Source: Chloroflexota bacterium (GTDB lineage: Bacteria > Chloroflexota > Dehalococcoidia > RBG-13-53-26). From it: DNA of 7,170 nt. Of the stretch, positions 1 to 6,013 are shown in pieces (positions within the stretch are counted from its first letter, which is position 1; every line of letters starts with the position of its first letter). The stretch spans positions 1 through 7,170 of the forward strand of contig JAUWXW010000083.1 in NCBI GenBank assembly GCA_030616195.1. Direction: 5' to 3'. The notes under the pieces were generated by a model. It saw only the letters and a program-made list of their open reading frames with translations, had not been told where the DNA came from and made no database searches. The position numbers and the translations under genes are program-made.

Positions 1-249
1 AGACGTTTCCAGTTGGAAAGCATCGGGGAAAACTTCGTACCAACTGGGGTCATACATCGGCAGGTCACTCCCCCCACCACCCATAATCCTCACCCCTGTT
101 AGATCATCCGCTCTGCTGACCACGGCCAGCCCCAGAGCCAAAGCCTCTGGCTGACCAAATACAACGTAATCCCCTGACTTAAGCACCTTAACTGCTTCTT
201 CAGGGGAAACCAGCCTCTTCTTGTATTCCTCTTGCCAATCTGTCGTCAG
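1..249 (-). CDS. Acetyl-CoA hydrolase/transferase family protein, N-terminal part (partial at window edge)
   Basis: The 83 visible codons give the N-terminus of a family that moves CoA between acyl-CoAs and carboxylates (acetyl-CoA hydrolase, 4-hydroxybutyrate or succinyl/acetate CoA-transferase). Visible family features are the opening WQEEYKKRLVSPEEAV, the SGDYVVFG strand at about residues 25-32, and the glycine-rich GVRIMGGGG at 52-60. The rest, including the catalytic Glu region, lies beyond base 1, so the substrate cannot be named. In frame, a TGA lies 27 nt upstream of the CTG at 249-247 and there is no ATG, GTG or TTG between that stop and the conserved Trp. An AAGGAGG Shine-Dalgarno sits 6 nt before the CTG, so I call CTG as the start. 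The gene has its own promoter at 280-309. Family assignment is from remembered motifs; an error in the sequence near the start is the main alternative to a CTG start. Confidence 0.75.
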   Translation of the reverse strand, partial: MTTDWQEEYKKRLVSPEEAVKVLKSGDYVVFGQPEALALGLAVVSRADDLTGVRIMGGGGSDLPMYDPSWYEVFPDAFQLETS

Positions 250-255
250 GACGCA

Positions 256-262
256 CCTCCTT
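256..262 (-). promoter_or_regulatory. Strong ribosome binding site that fixes a CTG start
   Basis: On the minus strand this reads AAGGAGG, a full anti-16S match. It is 6 nt upstream of the CTG at 249-247 and in the right place for no other start codon in the CoA-transferase frame. It is the main evidence for non-ATG initiation here. Confidence 0.75.
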
Positions 263-279
263 GTGTCACTTCAGAAAAT

Positions 280-309
280 ATGGTAGCATGCGCCATTTGG
301 CAGCGTCAA
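280..309 (-). promoter_or_regulatory. Extended -10 sigma70-type promoter for the CoA-transferase gene
   Basis: On the minus strand, TTGACG (304-309; 5/6 to the -35 consensus) is followed after 18 nt by TACCAT (280-285; 4/6). TGC immediately precedes the -10 and forms the TGn extended -10 motif. The predicted start near 273 leaves a leader of about 25 nt that contains the strong ribosome binding site. Read by eye; not tested. Confidence 0.55.
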
Positions 310-560
310 GGAATTCCCCTCCCCCCGAACGCAACGATTGAAATTTCCAAGCATAGGGCAGGTCTCCATAGGCGACTCGCCTCTGGCGAGGGCTCTGTCC
401 CCTGCCACCGCTAAGTGGGTGGCAGAGCACCCATCTATGAAAAGGATAGTTCCTGAGGCGTGAAGGAATCTCTTCCTTCACCACAAGGTTGAGGGAGAGG
501 ACTCCCTCCGTCCTCAAGAAAACCACGGCCACACTTGGCTCTGGCTGTGCAGAGCACCCC
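310..560. other. Palindrome-rich intergenic region between nrdJ and the CoA-transferase promoter
   Basis: I see no convincing gene in these 251 bases. They hold a run of short perfect hairpins: 376-390 (6-bp stem, 3-nt loop), 402-425 (8-bp stem, 8-nt loop), 460-481 (9-bp stem, TCTC loop), alternative pairings at 489-517 (for example GAGGAC with GTCCTC), and 538-555 (6-bp stem, 6-nt loop). The last starts 6 nt after the nrdJ stop and may help end nrdJ transcription, but no clear U-run follows on the minus strand, so I do not call an intrinsic terminator. The hairpin density suggests a decayed palindromic repeat. Confidence 0.45.
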
Positions 561-3131
561 CTACCCGCATTTGGTATACCCGCAGCCAGGACAGAGGAAA
601 CAGCCTTCCTGATATACCAGCAGGTTGCCACAATCAGGACACTGACCTGCTACGTTTACTGCGGCCAACGGGCCATTGGCATTCTTGGCGTCATCACGGC
701 TGTCGCCGTTCTCTTCCTCCAGCACGCTGCCAATGGCATCGGGACAGGAAAGCACAGCATGCCCTCCGTCCCAAGCAATGGAGGGACACCGAATACCCCG
801 AAGGTGCTTCACAATGGAGGACACTTCCAAACCCGACCTCAACGACAGAGAGATGAGCCGACTGATGGCCTCCAACTGGGCCGAGGCACAGCCTCCTGCC
901 TTCCCCAGGCTGCTGAAGACCTCGCAAATCCCCTCCTCATCTCTGTTGACCGTCACATAAATGTGCCCGCAGCCGGTAGATACTCTTTCAGTGGACCCAG
1001 AGGTAGTCCGGTCTCGCTTCCGGGGGCCAGGGGCTTTGCTTTCGACCTTCTTCTCTATCTCCCGAGTAACACTCAACACCTGACTGTCTTTGCTTCCGTC
1101 TCGATAGATGGTTATTCCTTTACACCCCAACCCATAAGCCAGGCGATACACCTCAGCTACGTCTTCCCTGGTGGCATGACGCGGGAAGTTGACCGTCTTG
1201 GAAACAGCGTTATTTGTGGAATCTTGGAATGCTGCCTGCATTTTCACATGCCACTCAGGAGTAATGTCATGGGAGGTGACGAAAACTCGCTGCACCCGCT
1301 CCGGCACTTCTTCCATGCCCCGCACGCTACCTTTCTTAGCCAGCTCCCTCATCAAGTCCTCGCTATAGAACCCTTCTCTTCTGGCCACCTCCTCAAAATA
1401 GGGATTCACCTCTACCAACTGCTCTCCTTCAAGGATGGTGCGAACGTAGGAGAGGGCGAAGAGGGGTTCAATGCCACTGGAGCAGTTGGCCACAATGCTC
1501 AAGGTACCTGTAGGAGCGATGGTAGTTCGAGAAGCGTTTCTCAGCCTGGGGCCACCGGGCACGTCATAGATACTCCCTTCAAAGGCGGGGAAAACTCTCC
1601 TCTCCTCAGCTAGCTGTGCAGAGGCAGCGTCACCTCTTTCGCTGATGAAGCTCATCATACTTTCAGCAGCTTCCAGCGCCTGCTCAGAATCATAAGGTAT
1701 GCCTAAGCAGATAAGCATATCGGCAAAACCCATCACCCCCAGGCCAATTTTTCTGGTGGCCTTGGTCATTTCCTCTATGTCAGACGAGGGAAACTTATTC
1801 ATATCGATCACATTGTCCAGGAACCTGGCCGCTAGCTTCACTGCCCTGGCCAGCTTAGGGTAATCGATTTCTGCCTTGTCCTTTCGCCACCGCAGCATCT
1901 TGGCAAGATTGATTGATCCCAGGTTACAGGACTCGTAGGGGAGCAAGGGCTGCTCACCGCAGGGATTGGTGCTCTCGATCATTCCCAACCTTGGAGTAGG
2001 ATTATCCTTATTGATTCGGTCAATAAAAACAATGCCCGGATCGCCTGTCCTCCAGGCCATATCCACTATCTGATCAAAGACCTCTTTGGCACTGAGTTTC
2101 CCCACTGCTTGTTTGGTGCGCGGATTGATGAGGTCATAATCGCGCCCCTCCTCCACCGCCTTCATAAACTCCTCGGTAACAGCCACCGAAAGGTTGAAGT
2201 TGCTGAAGGCAGATGTGCCCTCTTTGGCACGGACAAACTTGAGGATATCGGGGTGATCGATACTGAGGATGGCCATGTTAGCCCCCCGGCGCATCCCGCC
2301 CTGTTTAATTACGTCGGTAGCCACATCAAAGGCCCGCAGGAAAGAAATGGGGCCGCTGGCCACCCCTCCAGTAGAGCCTACCCGATCATTCTCCGGCCTA
2401 ATCCTGGAGAAAGAGAAGCCGGTGCCACCACCACTCTTGTGAATCAAGGCGGTTTGCTTTACAGCCTCGAAAATGGACTCCATTGAATCTTCGATGGGGA
2501 GAACAAAGCAGGCAGAGAGTTGCCCCAACTCCCTCCCGGCATTCATCAGGGTGGGAGAGTTGGGCAGGAACTCCAAACTGGCCATCATGTGGAAGAATTC
2601 CTCCTCCAGGGCTTTGACATCTGCTTGCGGATTGTACGACAGCTCAGCAGAGACAATGCAGTGGGCGACACGGCGGAACATCTCTTCCGGCGTCTCTATG
2701 GGACGACCCTCATTATCCTTCTTCAAGTACCTTTTCTCCAGCACCCTCAAGGCATTGGGGGATACCTTTACAGCGGTCCCTTTGCCGGTGGCCACCGGAG
2801 AATGGATAATCTTGATCTGCCTCGGTTCGACAACTTCAGTGATCACATCATGGCCCATCTCAGCCAGAGCTTCTTTAACAATTGTCTCGATCTTCATGGA
2901 TTCTGATTTGCGCTTACTCCCCCGTTTTTTCTTGGGAAGGACATCCTCCATCCCCGGGAATGGCAGCCCTGCCTCGTCCCGCTCCAGACGCTGGATCACC
3001 TGTTCCGTGAGCTGCTCTGTTAGATTTCGGTCCGAAATGCCCATAGCCTCGGCGGCAGCAAAGACAGCCCGAGCTATCCTGTCACTAGCAACCCGTCCCG
3101 ATTCGTCACTACCAGGTTCATGTTCAGACAT
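561..3131 (-). CDS. nrdJ: Adenosylcobalamin-dependent (class II) ribonucleoside-diphosphate reductase
   Basis: This 856-residue protein reduces ribonucleotides to deoxyribonucleotides using a thiyl radical made from adenosylcobalamin, with no oxygen needed. The core carries NPCGEQ (N389, C391, E393), with C391 as the expected thiyl residue. The expected redox pair is C208 (in LSACF) and C402 (in ESCN); the 11-residue gap from C391 to C402 is the family spacing. A conserved SSGIEP loop lies at 551-556. After a basic linker (about 695-711) comes a TSCPD-type domain (about 712-804). The tail is a zinc-ribbon/redox segment with C831, C834, C844, C847, C850 and C855, expected to re-reduce the active site. 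Residues 16-100 look like an ATP-cone interrupted by a Lys/Arg-rich stretch at 67-75. The ATG at 3131 follows GGGAGGG on the minus strand at good spacing. It lies 19 nt downstream of nrdR in the same operon. Confidence 0.96.
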   Translation of the reverse strand: MSEHEPGSDESGRVASDRIARAVFAAAEAMGISDRNLTEQLTEQVIQRLERDEAGLPFPGMEDVLPKKKRGSKRKSESMKIETIVKEALAEMGHDVITEVVEPRQIKIIHSPVATGKGTAVKVSPNALRVLEKRYLKKDNEGRPIETPEEMFRRVAHCIVSAELSYNPQADVKALEEEFFHMMASLEFLPNSPTLMNAGRELGQLSACFVLPIEDSMESIFEAVKQTALIHKSGGGTGFSFSRIRPENDRVGSTGGVASGPISFLRAFDVATDVIKQGGMRRGANMAILSIDHPDILKFVRAKEGTSAFSNFNLSVAVTEEFMKAVEEGRDYDLINPRTKQAVGKLSAKEVFDQIVDMAWRTGDPGIVFIDRINKDNPTPRLGMIESTNPCGEQPLLPYESCNLGSINLAKMLRWRKDKAEIDYPKLARAVKLAARFLDNVIDMNKFPSSDIEEMTKATRKIGLGVMGFADMLICLGIPYDSEQALEAAESMMSFISERGDAASAQLAEERRVFPAFEGSIYDVPGGPRLRNASRTTIAPTGTLSIVANCSSGIEPLFALSYVRTILEGEQLVEVNPYFEEVARREGFYSEDLMRELAKKGSVRGMEEVPERVQRVFVTSHDITPEWHVKMQAAFQDSTNNAVSKTVNFPRHATREDVAEVYRLAYGLGCKGITIYRDGSKDSQVLSVTREIEKKVESKAPGPRKRDRTTSGSTERVSTGCGHIYVTVNRDEEGICEVFSSLGKAGGCASAQLEAISRLISLSLRSGLEVSSIVKHLRGIRCPSIAWDGGHAVLSCPDAIGSVLEEENGDSRDDAKNANGPLAAVNVAGQCPDCGNLLVYQEGCFLCPGCGYTKCG

Positions 3132-3150
3132 TGTTCCCTCCCGTTTTCGG

Positions 3151-3681
3151 CTATGTACCCTTCACCCGACTCTTAGCCGAAACAAGAGATCCTTCAGGTG
3201 CGATCAAAGGCAGTTGAGCTGTAGGAATCTTGCCCTGCCCCTGAACAAGGGCATCGACCTCCTCCTTGAAGCTTTCTACATCAGCAAATTCCCGGTAGAC
3301 GCTGGCAAAGCGAATATAGGCAATGCGGTCCAGCTCTCTAAGGTGTTCCATTACCAACCCACCGACTGTGGTGCCGGAAACCTCAACCTTACCTAATCGG
3401 TGAAGCTCCTCCTCAACCTTATCCACTAACCGCTCGATGTCTTCGTTAGCTATGGAGCGTTTGGTACAGGCCTTACGGATGCCTGTAGTCAACTTGTCCC
3501 GGCTGAACTCCTCCCGGCGCCCGTCCTTCTTAACCACCAGGAAGCTGGCGGCTTGAACCCGCTCATAGGTGGTGAAGCGGGAGCCGCAGTGCAAACACTG
3601 CCGGCGGCGCCTCACTCCCTCGTTCACGCTCCGGGAATCAACAACCTTCGAGTCCTGATATTCACAATAAGGGCACTTCAT
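3151..3681 (-). CDS. nrdR: Transcriptional repressor NrdR
   Basis: This 176-residue zinc-ribbon/ATP-cone repressor senses ATP/dATP and shuts down ribonucleotide reductase genes. Zinc ligands are C3, C6, C29 and C32, with VVDSR and the basic RRRRQC run in the ribbon that contacts DNA. The ATP-cone follows (about 47-137), from LVVKKDGRREEF to AYIRFASVYREF. About 25 extra residues after 150 make it longer than the usual 150-160. The ATG at 3681 begins the invariant MKCPYC motif. An open extension to 3741 would be translated from within the promoter, so I reject it. The Shine-Dalgarno ahead of 3681 is poor. It is first in the nrdR-nrdJ operon, with NrdR-box-like sites in its own promoter, so autoregulation is expected. 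Confidence 0.95.
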   Translation of the reverse strand: MKCPYCEYQDSKVVDSRSVNEGVRRRRQCLHCGSRFTTYERVQAASFLVVKKDGRREEFSRDKLTTGIRKACTKRSIANEDIERLVDKVEEELHRLGKVEVSGTTVGGLVMEHLRELDRIAYIRFASVYREFADVESFKEEVDALVQGQGKIPTAQLPLIAPEGSLVSAKSRVKGT

Positions 3682-3688
3682 GAGGTGC

Positions 3689-3704
3689 GGCCTATATCTT
3701 GAGG
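3689..3704 (-). promoter_or_regulatory. Weaker second NrdR box at the transcription start
   Basis: The minus strand here contains CAAGATATAG, matching 9 of 10 positions of the box core, though only about 10 of 16 over the full box. Its centre is 30 bp from the first box (14-nt gap), close to the 15-16-nt gap usual for tandem NrdR boxes. The position, overlapping the predicted start of transcription, fits cooperative repression. Confidence 0.5.
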
Positions 3705-3712
3705 TGTAGGAG

Positions 3713-3741
3713 ATTATAACACAATATGTAGTGGTTGTCAA
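3713..3741 (-). promoter_or_regulatory. Consensus sigma70 promoter of the nrdR-nrdJ operon
   Basis: On the minus strand, TTGACA (3736-3741) and TATAAT (3713-3718) are both perfect and separated by exactly 17 nt. Transcription should begin near 3706, leaving a leader of about 25 nt before the nrdR ATG. A promoter this strong would need active repression, which fits the NrdR-box-like sequence filling its spacer. Confidence 0.9.
3719..3734 (-). promoter_or_regulatory. NrdR box within the promoter spacer
   Basis: On the minus strand this reads CCACTACATATTGTGT, which matches the published NrdR-box consensus acaCwAtATaTwGtgt at 14 of 16 positions by my count. It occupies the spacer between -35 and -10, so bound NrdR would block RNA polymerase directly. 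Confidence 0.8.
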
Positions 3742-3936
3742 GGGGTCCCGGAGGCGAAGATCGGCCAGTCGCCGTCAGCGATAACGAAGGGCTAGATTCT
3801 TCAGTTCACCATAATCTCCTACGCCGACTGTGTCGAGAGACGCAGCCGCAGGAGTATTCTGGAGACCCCGCCCTTATGGTCATTAAGTATTTATCTTGTC
3901 AGTTACCTTTGGCGAAGAAGAGAAACCAATTTCCTT
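3742..3936. other. Divergent intergenic DNA, possible structured RNA, no gene seen
   Basis: I find no credible protein gene here. GGGGTC at 3742-3747 could pair with GACCCC at 3864-3869, enclosing smaller stems such as 3753-3757 with 3769-3773 and CGAC/GTCG near 3825-3835. This matches no RNA family I recognise (it is not tRNA, tmRNA, or a recognisable RNase P or SRP RNA). A 15-bp near-copy of the nrdR -10/start region lies inverted at 3811-3825 (one mismatch). A structured transcript is possible but unproven. Confidence 0.3.
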
Positions 3937-3969
3937 GGGTAGATGCGCCCGACATCGGGCGCACTACCC
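3937..3969. repeat. Strong 14-bp hairpin in the divergent region
   Basis: GGGTAG (3937-3942) pairs with CTACCC (3964-3969), and TGCGCCCG (3944-3951) pairs with CGGGCGCA (3956-3963), with a single bulged A at 3943 and an ACAT loop. All 14 pairs are Watson-Crick. No T-run follows on either strand, so it is not a standard intrinsic terminator. Confidence 0.7.
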
Positions 3970-3976
3970 CTAGCAA

Positions 3977-3999
3977 GGTAGTCGGGATAGCCCTCTACC
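3977..3999. repeat. Second hairpin beside the 3937-3969 hairpin
   Basis: GGTAG (3977-3981) pairs with CTACC (3995-3999), and an inner GGG (3984-3986) pairs with CCC (3991-3993). The outer arms resemble the outer arms of the preceding hairpin (GGGTAG/CTACCC), so the two could be related or pair alternatively. Confidence 0.5.
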
Positions 4000-4013
4000 A
4001 AGTGTCAGAGACT

Positions 4014-4042
4014 TTGACTTTTCAGCCTCAGCATATTACTAT
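4014..4042 (+). promoter_or_regulatory. Candidate promoter for the ketoacyl synthase gene
   Basis: TTGACT (4014-4019; 5/6) and TACTAT (4037-4042; 4/6) are 17 nt apart. The predicted start near 4049 gives a long leader of about 275 nt to the synthase start, or a near-leaderless transcript for the doubtful ORF starting at 4058. It is the best plus-strand promoter I can see between nrdR and the synthase. Confidence 0.4.
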
Positions 4043-4057
4043 TTCGCCATTGATACG

Positions 4058-4327
4058 GTGGAGGCTCGGAGGCAACAAAAGCATGAGCAAACGCCAGTGC
4101 TCGATACTTATGGAAAGGTAGTCGAGCCAAGACCGATTCGCGGTGTTGCCAGCCTCAACCGAACTGCCACCGCTATTGGTCATCTCCCTAGGATAGACAT
4201 CCCTGTCATGGAAGGATGTGTCTTGGCGGCAATGGAAAGCCTCAGATATAAAGGAAGTGAGTATCAAGTTTCCCGACTGGAAAGAGGTTACTCCAACCCG
4301 CTAGACAGGAGGGAGCTGAACAGGTGA
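4058..4327 (+). CDS. Doubtful small hypothetical protein overlapping the synthase start
   Basis: This is an 89-codon frame from GTG at 4058 to TGA at 4325-4327. It overlaps the GTG start of the synthase by 4 nt (GTGA), an arrangement typical of translationally coupled genes. I recognise no domain: the product is hydrophilic, Arg-rich at both ends, and has no signal peptide or membrane segment. No ribosome binding site precedes the GTG, although a candidate promoter starts transcription only about 9 nt upstream. The frame stays open back to 3974 without another usual start codon, so it could also be the remnant of a longer gene. A chance frame in a long leader is at least as likely as a real gene. 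Confidence 0.25.
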   Translation: MEARRQQKHEQTPVLDTYGKVVEPRPIRGVASLNRTATAIGHLPRIDIPVMEGCVLAAMESLRYKGSEYQVSRLERGYSNPLDRRELNR

Positions 4328-5358
4328 CAAACAGGACGGCACAGATTATAGGCACCGGTTCATACCTGCCTGAAAGAGTGGTTACCAATCAGGCTTTGAA
4401 GGAGATGGTAGGTAACTTCACCTCGGATAGAGCTCGGGCGTCGCTGGCCAAAAAGGGCATAGATGTGGAGGCGCTAACCGAGGCCGAGCTATTTGATGAG
4501 TGGATCAAGAGAGTAACCGGCATCCGACAGAGGCATCTATCTGCGGGAAGCAATTCTCCTTCAGGTGATACCGAGGAACTGGCGTTCCAGGCGGCAAAGG
4601 AAGCCATGCAAGTAGCCGAGGTGGAAGCAGATGACATAGAATTTGTCCTGGCAGCCAGTTTTACGCCGCAGTTTGTCATTCCCAATCTTGCCTGTTCTAT
4701 CGCCCATCTGATCGGCGCTAAGGAAATCGGGGGGTTTGTCCTGAATACGGCTTGCACGGGGTTTATCGATGCCCTGGGGGATGCCTATTACAGGATAAGA
4801 TCGGGCGAATATGAGACTATCCTTGTAGTCGCAGTAGAGATCCTTTCTAAGGTGACTGACTATAATGATCCCACCACAGCAGTACTCTTTGCTGATGGTG
4901 CCGGAGCAGCAGTGGTTCAGGCTGCCGAATCGGGAATCGTTTCTTTCTACTCTGAATTCGACTATTCTGCAGACCATATCATCCTGGAGGAAGGAGGCCT
5001 TCTGAGAATGGGTGGTGGCCCTCTGGTACAAAGGAGAGCAGTCAATGCTATGGCCAAAGCCGCCTTATCTTGCCTGGACAAGAGTCCCTATGAACTCAAA
5101 GACATAGACTATGTCATCCCCCACCAGGCCAACGAGCGAATCACCAGAGCTCTAGCTAAGAAATTGGACCTGCCCATGGAGAAATTCTGTGTAACTATTG
5201 ACAGGTATGGGAATACCTCTGCTTCTTCGGTGGCTATAGCCCTGGATAAGGCGGTGAAAGGCGAAATTGAGGGATACCACATCGAAAGAGGAAAAAGGGT
5301 CCTGTTGACTGGAGTGGGTGGAGGTTATACTTTGTCGGGCATGGTGATCGATTATTAA
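4324..5358 (+). CDS. 3-oxoacyl-ACP synthase III (KAS III / FabH-like)
   Basis: This 344-residue thiolase-fold enzyme should condense an acyl-CoA starter with malonyl-ACP or a similar extender. The catalytic triad is complete: C144 (NTACTGF), H267 (IPHQAN) and N297 (YGNTSAS). The GVGGGYTLSG motif near the C-terminus and the N-terminal IIGTGSYLPERVVTN are typical. The CoA-contacting DEWI..VTGIRQR segment is present at about 58-70, preceded by roughly 25 residues (about 31-55) more than usual FabH, making the protein longer than the common 310-330. The GTG at 4324 lies 8-11 nt after an AGGAGGGAG Shine-Dalgarno at 4307-4315. No other fatty-acid gene is adjacent, so starter preference and pathway (fatty acid initiation or a special acyl product) are open; an HMG-CoA synthase-like role is less likely given the FabH motifs. 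Confidence 0.88.
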   Translation: MTNRTAQIIGTGSYLPERVVTNQALKEMVGNFTSDRARASLAKKGIDVEALTEAELFDEWIKRVTGIRQRHLSAGSNSPSGDTEELAFQAAKEAMQVAEVEADDIEFVLAASFTPQFVIPNLACSIAHLIGAKEIGGFVLNTACTGFIDALGDAYYRIRSGEYETILVVAVEILSKVTDYNDPTTAVLFADGAGAAVVQAAESGIVSFYSEFDYSADHIILEEGGLLRMGGGPLVQRRAVNAMAKAALSCLDKSPYELKDIDYVIPHQANERITRALAKKLDLPMEKFCVTIDRYGNTSASSVAIALDKAVKGEIEGYHIERGKRVLLTGVGGGYTLSGMVIDY

Positions 5359-5465
5359 GACGAAACCCAGGTTCGGGACATCAATTCAGCAACACAATGC
5401 CCCGGATCTGATGCAGTGCAAAAGACCTTTATGGACCCGATGTCACGCTGAAAAGCACCCTGAAC
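5359..5465. other. Convergent intergenic gap without a clear terminator
   Basis: These 107 bases separate the convergent synthase and rubrerythrin genes. I see no GC stem with a T-run. Two 6-bp complementary pairs occur, GACATC 5377-5382 with GATGTC 5439-5444 and TTCAGC 5385-5390 with GCTGAA 5447-5452, arranged so they cross rather than nest. Termination signals may be weak or factor-dependent. Confidence 0.4.
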
Positions 5466-5969
5466 TCAATCGACGCGTTTGAACATCTTCCGGGGTGCTC
5501 CACAAACGGGGCATTTCTCAGGGGCTTCGCCCTCCACCGTGTTACCGCAATACTGGCAAACGTAGAAGGGCTTCTCTTCCATAGGCTGACCCTTTTCGAG
5601 CATACCGACGGCAGCCTGGAATAGACCATAGTGAATCCGTTCCACCTGGTTGGCTATATCAAAGCTGTGACTTGCCTTATCTTCACCTTCGGCCTCAGCC
5701 TGCTTTATGAAGTCAGGATACATCTTGGTGAACTCGTGATTCTCACCACCTACTGCCGCCAGTAGATTATCCATGGTTGCCTTGATTCCTTGCATCACCC
5801 TGAGGTGGTTACGAGCGTGGGCCGTCTCGGCCTCTGCCGCGGCGCGGAACAAACGGGCTATCTGCTTGTGCCCCTCCTCTTCTGCCTTCTCGGCGAAGAA
5901 CAAATACTTGCGATTAGCCTGGCTTTCCCCGGCAAAAGCGGATGCTAGATTATCATTGGTCTTACTCAC
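5466..5969 (-). CDS. rbr: Rubrerythrin
   Basis: This 167-residue cytoplasmic diiron/rubredoxin-type protein reduces hydrogen peroxide in anaerobes. The ferritin-like four-helix part carries the expected diiron ligands: E15, E48 and H51 (EAETAH), E76 and E79 (GENHEF), and E110 and H113 (VERIH). The C-terminal rubredoxin-like iron site is C138-x2-C141 and C153-x2-C156. Both centres are intact and the length is normal for the short anaerobe type. Translation starts at GTG (5967-5969), preceded by GAGGAGG on the minus strand at ideal spacing. It lies 166 nt downstream of the CoA-binding protein gene, with a palindromic element between, so it may have its own promoter; I found no clear one. Its reductant (rubredoxin or an NAD(P)H-linked partner) is not in the window. 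Confidence 0.96.
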   Translation of the reverse strand: MSKTNDNLASAFAGESQANRKYLFFAEKAEEEGHKQIARLFRAAAEAETAHARNHLRVMQGIKATMDNLLAAVGGENHEFTKMYPDFIKQAEAEGEDKASHSFDIANQVERIHYGLFQAAVGMLEKGQPMEEKPFYVCQYCGNTVEGEAPEKCPVCGAPRKMFKRVD

Positions 5970-6013
5970 GATTCTCCTCCTCTTTGCAAACTGTTACATT
6001 CAATAACCTTGGG

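Noticed and set aside
266..631. 121-codon minus-strand open frame over the hairpin region
   Set aside because: It overlaps the nrdJ 3' end out of frame, covers palindromes and the downstream promoter, and its product resembles no family.
489..1613. 374-codon plus-strand open frame
   Set aside because: It is antisense to nrdJ, has no recognisable domain and no ribosome binding site, and its length follows from the codon usage of the real gene.
2473..3396. 307-codon plus-strand open frame
   Set aside because: It lies antisense across the nrdJ 5' end and part of nrdR; both real genes are clearly recognised on the minus strand.
3682..3741. 20-residue N-terminal extension of NrdR
   Set aside because: The extra codons run through the -35, NrdR box and -10, upstream of the expected transcription start; the conserved protein begins MKCPYC.
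3735..4121. 128-codon plus-strand open frame in the divergent region
   Set aside because: It starts inside the nrdR promoter, has no ribosome binding site, runs through the strong hairpins and shows no protein-like features.
4389..5031. Minus-strand open frames inside the ketoacyl synthase
   Set aside because: They are antisense shadows of a gene with an intact catalytic triad and have no family features.
5359..5465. Bidirectional intrinsic terminator between the convergent genes
   Set aside because: The complementary 6-mers cross instead of nesting and no GC stem with a T-run is visible.
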